Source of the DNA: Bacteroidota bacterium
GTDB lineage: Bacteria; Bacteroidota; Bacteroidia; Chitinophagales; Chitinophagaceae
Length of the DNA: 64,000 nucleotides
Assembly: GCA_028876495.1 (NCBI GenBank)
Contig: JAGWRO010000023.1
Coordinates: 1 to 64,000 of the forward strand
Direction of reading: 5' to 3'
A model generated the notes under the pieces. That model searched no databases. It was not told the origin of the DNA and was given only the letters and a program-made list of their open reading frames with translations. Shown piece after piece: positions 61,772 to 64,000 of the stretch (position 1 is the stretch's first letter; each line of letters begins with the position of its first letter). The position numbers and the translations under genes were made by a program.

Positions 61772-62644
61772 ATGATACATAAAAAATTTATTTTTATAGT
61801 AGTTATCTTCCTCCTCATTGCATTTGCGGGCATCACAATAGTTAAGTATTTGGGACATTCTGATCATAGTGGCTCTGTAAATGAAGTTGTAAAATCCGAT
61901 TCAATACAAACTTTCTGGTCTTATTACAATCGTGCCACCGAATACCGGTTGCAGGGTAAAGAAGACTCATCTATTATAGATTATCAGGAAGCCCTCAAAT
62001 TGAATCCGGCTCATGAAGATGCGCTGTATTATATTGGAAATATGTATATGAAGTTGGATAAATTTGATCAGGCTCAAAACAGATGGGAAAAATTAATTAA
62101 GCTGAATCCGCAAAGTGAACGGGCTTATAATCAATTAGGCAATCTTTATTTTTGTATGAAGCATCCGGATTATTTTCATCCGGAGAAGTCGAAGTGGTAT
62201 TTCAAACGTGCCGCCGACTTAAACAAAGAAACATTAAATCCAAATTTACGACTGGGTGAAATTGCTTTGTTCCAGGATAGTACAAATGAGGCATTTGATA
62301 TTTTCAATAAACTATCACTGATGGATCAAAAAAACGCGGAAATTTTTTTTATAGTCGGTTATCTCAATTGGAAATCAGGGAAGGAGCAAGATGCCACCAA
62401 AGATTTAGAGCGGACTTTTGAACAGGGAATAACGACTATTTTTATTAATGAACAGGGGGGTACAGCTATATCGGCTAAAAACGCATCAATCGGTAAAAAC
62501 AAGGAATGTGATCTTTTTATGGATTGGTTAACCAGAAATCTAACGGTACCTAAGAAATATGATATCAGAGTTGAAATGCCTAAAGTGTACAAAAAATTTG
62601 ATGAATATTTAATGAAGATGCGTGAGCAATTAAATCATGATTGA
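61772..62644 (+). CDS. Membrane-anchored TPR protein
   Basis: 290 aa. One N-terminal helix (about 5-27), then tetratricopeptide repeats: YYNRATEYRLQGKEDSSIIDYQEALKLNPAHEDALYYIGNMYMKLDKFDQAQNRWEKLIKLNPQSERAYNQLGNLYF and two more. The C-terminal part is unlike the repeats. Third gene of the cytochrome operon, 9 nt after CRTAC1. Probably an assembly or scaffold protein for it. Confidence 0.85.
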   Translation: MIHKKFIFIVVIFLLIAFAGITIVKYLGHSDHSGSVNEVVKSDSIQTFWSYYNRATEYRLQGKEDSSIIDYQEALKLNPAHEDALYYIGNMYMKLDKFDQAQNRWEKLIKLNPQSERAYNQLGNLYFCMKHPDYFHPEKSKWYFKRAADLNKETLNPNLRLGEIALFQDSTNEAFDIFNKLSLMDQKNAEIFFIVGYLNWKSGKEQDATKDLERTFEQGITTIFINEQGGTAISAKNASIGKNKECDLFMDWLTRNLTVPKKYDIRVEMPKVYKKFDEYLMKMREQLNHD

Positions 62645-62667
62645 CCATTTTTGATTCTGGATAAATT

Positions 62668-62703
62668 ACAATGAACCGATAATTAATGCTGTTTTTTATT
62701 TTA
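62668..62703 (+). repeat. 36-nt CAGTAAA/TTTTG interspersed motif, copy 14 (diverged)
   Basis: Starts ACAATGAACCGAT, ends GTTTTTTATTTTA, 36 nt. It lies 23 nt after the TPR stop and 68 nt before the TlpA-like ATG. Confidence 0.4.
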
Positions 62704-62747
62704 TTCAAATGATGGATGAATGGCAAATACGTTTTTTCAAATAACCT

Positions 62748-62755
62748 TAACTTTG
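62748..62755 (+). promoter_or_regulatory. Candidate -7 box (TAACTTTG)
   Basis: Full TAnnTTTG match 16 nt before the ATG at 62772. The expected -33 TTTG is replaced by a T-rich tract. Confidence 0.45.
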
Positions 62756-62771
62756 GGCCAAAACAATATTC

Positions 62772-63872
62772 ATGAAGAAATTTATTTTGATTCTTTCTGC
62801 GATTTTATTTTTATATTTTCATACCAAAGCCCAGGATTCAACTTATGTTATTAATGGAAATCTTGAGAAAATAAAAAGCGGAACGATCTTTCTGAATATT
62901 TATAAACAAGGCGTCACCTTTAAAGATTCTGCAATCATTAAAGAAGGTAAATTTAAATTCACCGGTTTTGTTTCTTCACCCTATTTTGCTTCGCTCACCA
63001 TGCCCGAAAGGCACAACGATTATTTTACTTTTTATGTAGAACCTACTTCCATGCAGATTCTTGGGCGCGGAGATTCATTAAAATTATTAAGCGTAAAAGG
63101 TTCAGTAGTGAATTCCGATGATAAATTATTAAAGGAAAGAATGAGGTTCGTTACTAAATGGGAAGCAGCAGACAGCAAATTGTATGAACAGGCTTATAAA
63201 GATAAAAACCGCAAAGTAATGGACAGCCTCGACCAGGTTGACTTTGCCATTTTAGCCGCAAAAAGAAAAATCGTTTCCTCTTATGTAAAAGAAAATCCAA
63301 AGTCAATGCGCGGCGCTATGGCTATCCTCGAAAATTATTCTTATTATGCCGATGCAAGGGAGGTAGCACCTTTGTATCACGAATTGGATCCTTCTTTACA
63401 AAATTCTTTAAAAGGTAAAGAGATCAAAAAAATGTTGGATACTTACGAAAAAGTAGCCATAGGAAAACCGGCTCCTGATTTTACGCAAGACACACCTGAT
63501 AGCACGCAACTCAGTTTGTCTTCTTTAAAAGGTAAATATGTTTTGATTGATTTTTGGGCAAGTTGGTGCGGTCCTTGTCGTCGCGAGAACCCCAATGTGG
63601 TGGCTGCTTACAACAAATTTAAAGATAAAGGATTTACTATTCTGGGTGTTTCTTACGACACCAAAAAAGATCGTTGGGTGAAAGCCATTGCTGACGATCA
63701 TCTTGACTGGAACCAGGTTTCTGATTTGAAGGGTTGGCAAAATTCAACCTCTGATGAATATGGTATAAAAGCAATTCCTTCCAATGTTTTGGTTGATACA
63801 AACGGGGTAATCATCGCCAAAAATATTTTTGGTGATAAGCTTACAGAAAAGCTAAATGAAGTTTTAAACTAA
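62772..63872 (+). CDS. TlpA-like thioredoxin with DUF4369 domain
   Basis: 366 aa. Signal peptide ends at HTKAQ. An N-terminal DUF4369 beta domain (VINGNLEKIKSGTIFLNIYKQ) and a helical linker precede the thioredoxin fold. The active site WCGPC is at residues 265-269, with cis-Pro in IKAIPSN near 335. It is a periplasmic thiol oxidoreductase, perhaps helping cytochrome c or other disulphide handling; the heme operon upstream is suggestive. Own promoter, single gene. Confidence 0.92.
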   Translation: MKKFILILSAILFLYFHTKAQDSTYVINGNLEKIKSGTIFLNIYKQGVTFKDSAIIKEGKFKFTGFVSSPYFASLTMPERHNDYFTFYVEPTSMQILGRGDSLKLLSVKGSVVNSDDKLLKERMRFVTKWEAADSKLYEQAYKDKNRKVMDSLDQVDFAILAAKRKIVSSYVKENPKSMRGAMAILENYSYYADAREVAPLYHELDPSLQNSLKGKEIKKMLDTYEKVAIGKPAPDFTQDTPDSTQLSLSSLKGKYVLIDFWASWCGPCRRENPNVVAAYNKFKDKGFTILGVSYDTKKDRWVKAIADDHLDWNQVSDLKGWQNSTSDEYGIKAIPSNVLVDTNGVIIAKNIFGDKLTEKLNEVLN

Positions 63873-64000
63873 AATGATATTTCACGAAGATTTTCGGGAA
63901 GAGGGTACACCACAGACTTTCGCAGACAAGAAAATGTAATTTGAAAAAGAGAGTTGGTCAAAGGTTGAAATCTTTGCTCACTTGTGGGAATCCCAATTAA
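63873..64000. other. Window end, no gene seen
   Basis: 128 nt with no recognisable ORF or signal up to the edge. Confidence 0.3.

Overview
The window reads as chromosomal DNA of a Bacteroidota bacterium, most likely of the Chitinophagaceae or a close relative; the family-level placement is inference. The supporting signs are AT-rich intergenic DNA, -7 promoter boxes of the TAnnTTTG type with few Shine-Dalgarno sequences, a TonB-dependent receptor next to a DUF4249 lipoprotein, TlpA-like DUF4369 thioredoxins, DUF4256 and YdeI proteins, Tat-exported Gfo/Idh/MocA and xylose-isomerase-like proteins, and a complex I operon without nuoEFG beside 2-oxoacid:ferredoxin oxidoreductase genes. No rRNA, tRNA or CRISPR array was seen.

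Layout. 1-350 is the broken tail of a REP-associated tyrosine transposase with a small hairpin after it. 0.76-9.2 kb holds periplasmic oxidation genes (GMC oxidoreductase with a gluconate-dehydrogenase-subunit-3 partner, diheme cytochrome c, Gfo/Idh/MocA) mixed with DinB-like, GIY-YIG-like, EcsC and sterol-desaturase genes. 9.4-18.2 kb carries PhzF, a beta-propeller lipoprotein, an ECF sigma / anti-sigma / fasciclin module, a PQQ-type sugar dehydrogenase and an SGNH hydrolase. 18.3-25.6 kb is a four-gene outer-membrane operon: an unknown secreted protein, a TonB receptor, a DUF4249 lipoprotein and an MG2/plug-like protein. 25.7-33.0 kb has nagA-nagB and small conserved genes. 33.2-36.4 kb encodes KorB-KorA-ferredoxin, divergent from the 36.9-48.2 kb nuoABCDHIJKLMN operon. 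48.4-57.2 kb is mixed: membrane protein with a 58-aa partner, CPBP protease, GNAT, M61 peptidase, TIM-barrel epimerase, GH2 glycosidase. 57.9-62.6 kb is a b/c-cytochrome fusion with CRTAC1 and TPR genes, followed by a TlpA-like thioredoxin.

The most unusual signal is repetitive. First, the nuo operon contains eight copies of a 38-nt monomer arranged as four inverted-repeat pairs, in the nuoD-H, H-I and J-K gaps. One pair sits on each side of a four-helix-bundle (IVS/S23/Avd-like) gene lodged between nuoJ and nuoK, which suggests an intervening-sequence-like mobile element family. Second, two other repeat-like segments seem to be read through in frame inside nuoB and nuoL. Third, 14 intergenic copies of a separate 36-37 nt motif (CAGTAAAC, then 16-18 nt, then roughly ATTTTTATTTTG) are spread over 58 kb, at most one per gap and in no gene. 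Two of them extend into about 86-bp direct repeats that flank the CPBP gene.

Functional reading: pyruvate- or oxoglutarate-type oxidation by Kor would reduce the adjacent ferredoxin, and the 11-subunit complex I would oxidise it. The sugar and polyol dehydrogenases and cytochromes feed periplasmic electron transport. Three short or secreted-protein genes have single-base frame breaks, two of them at T7 runs inside the signal peptide. These may be assembly errors or real switches.
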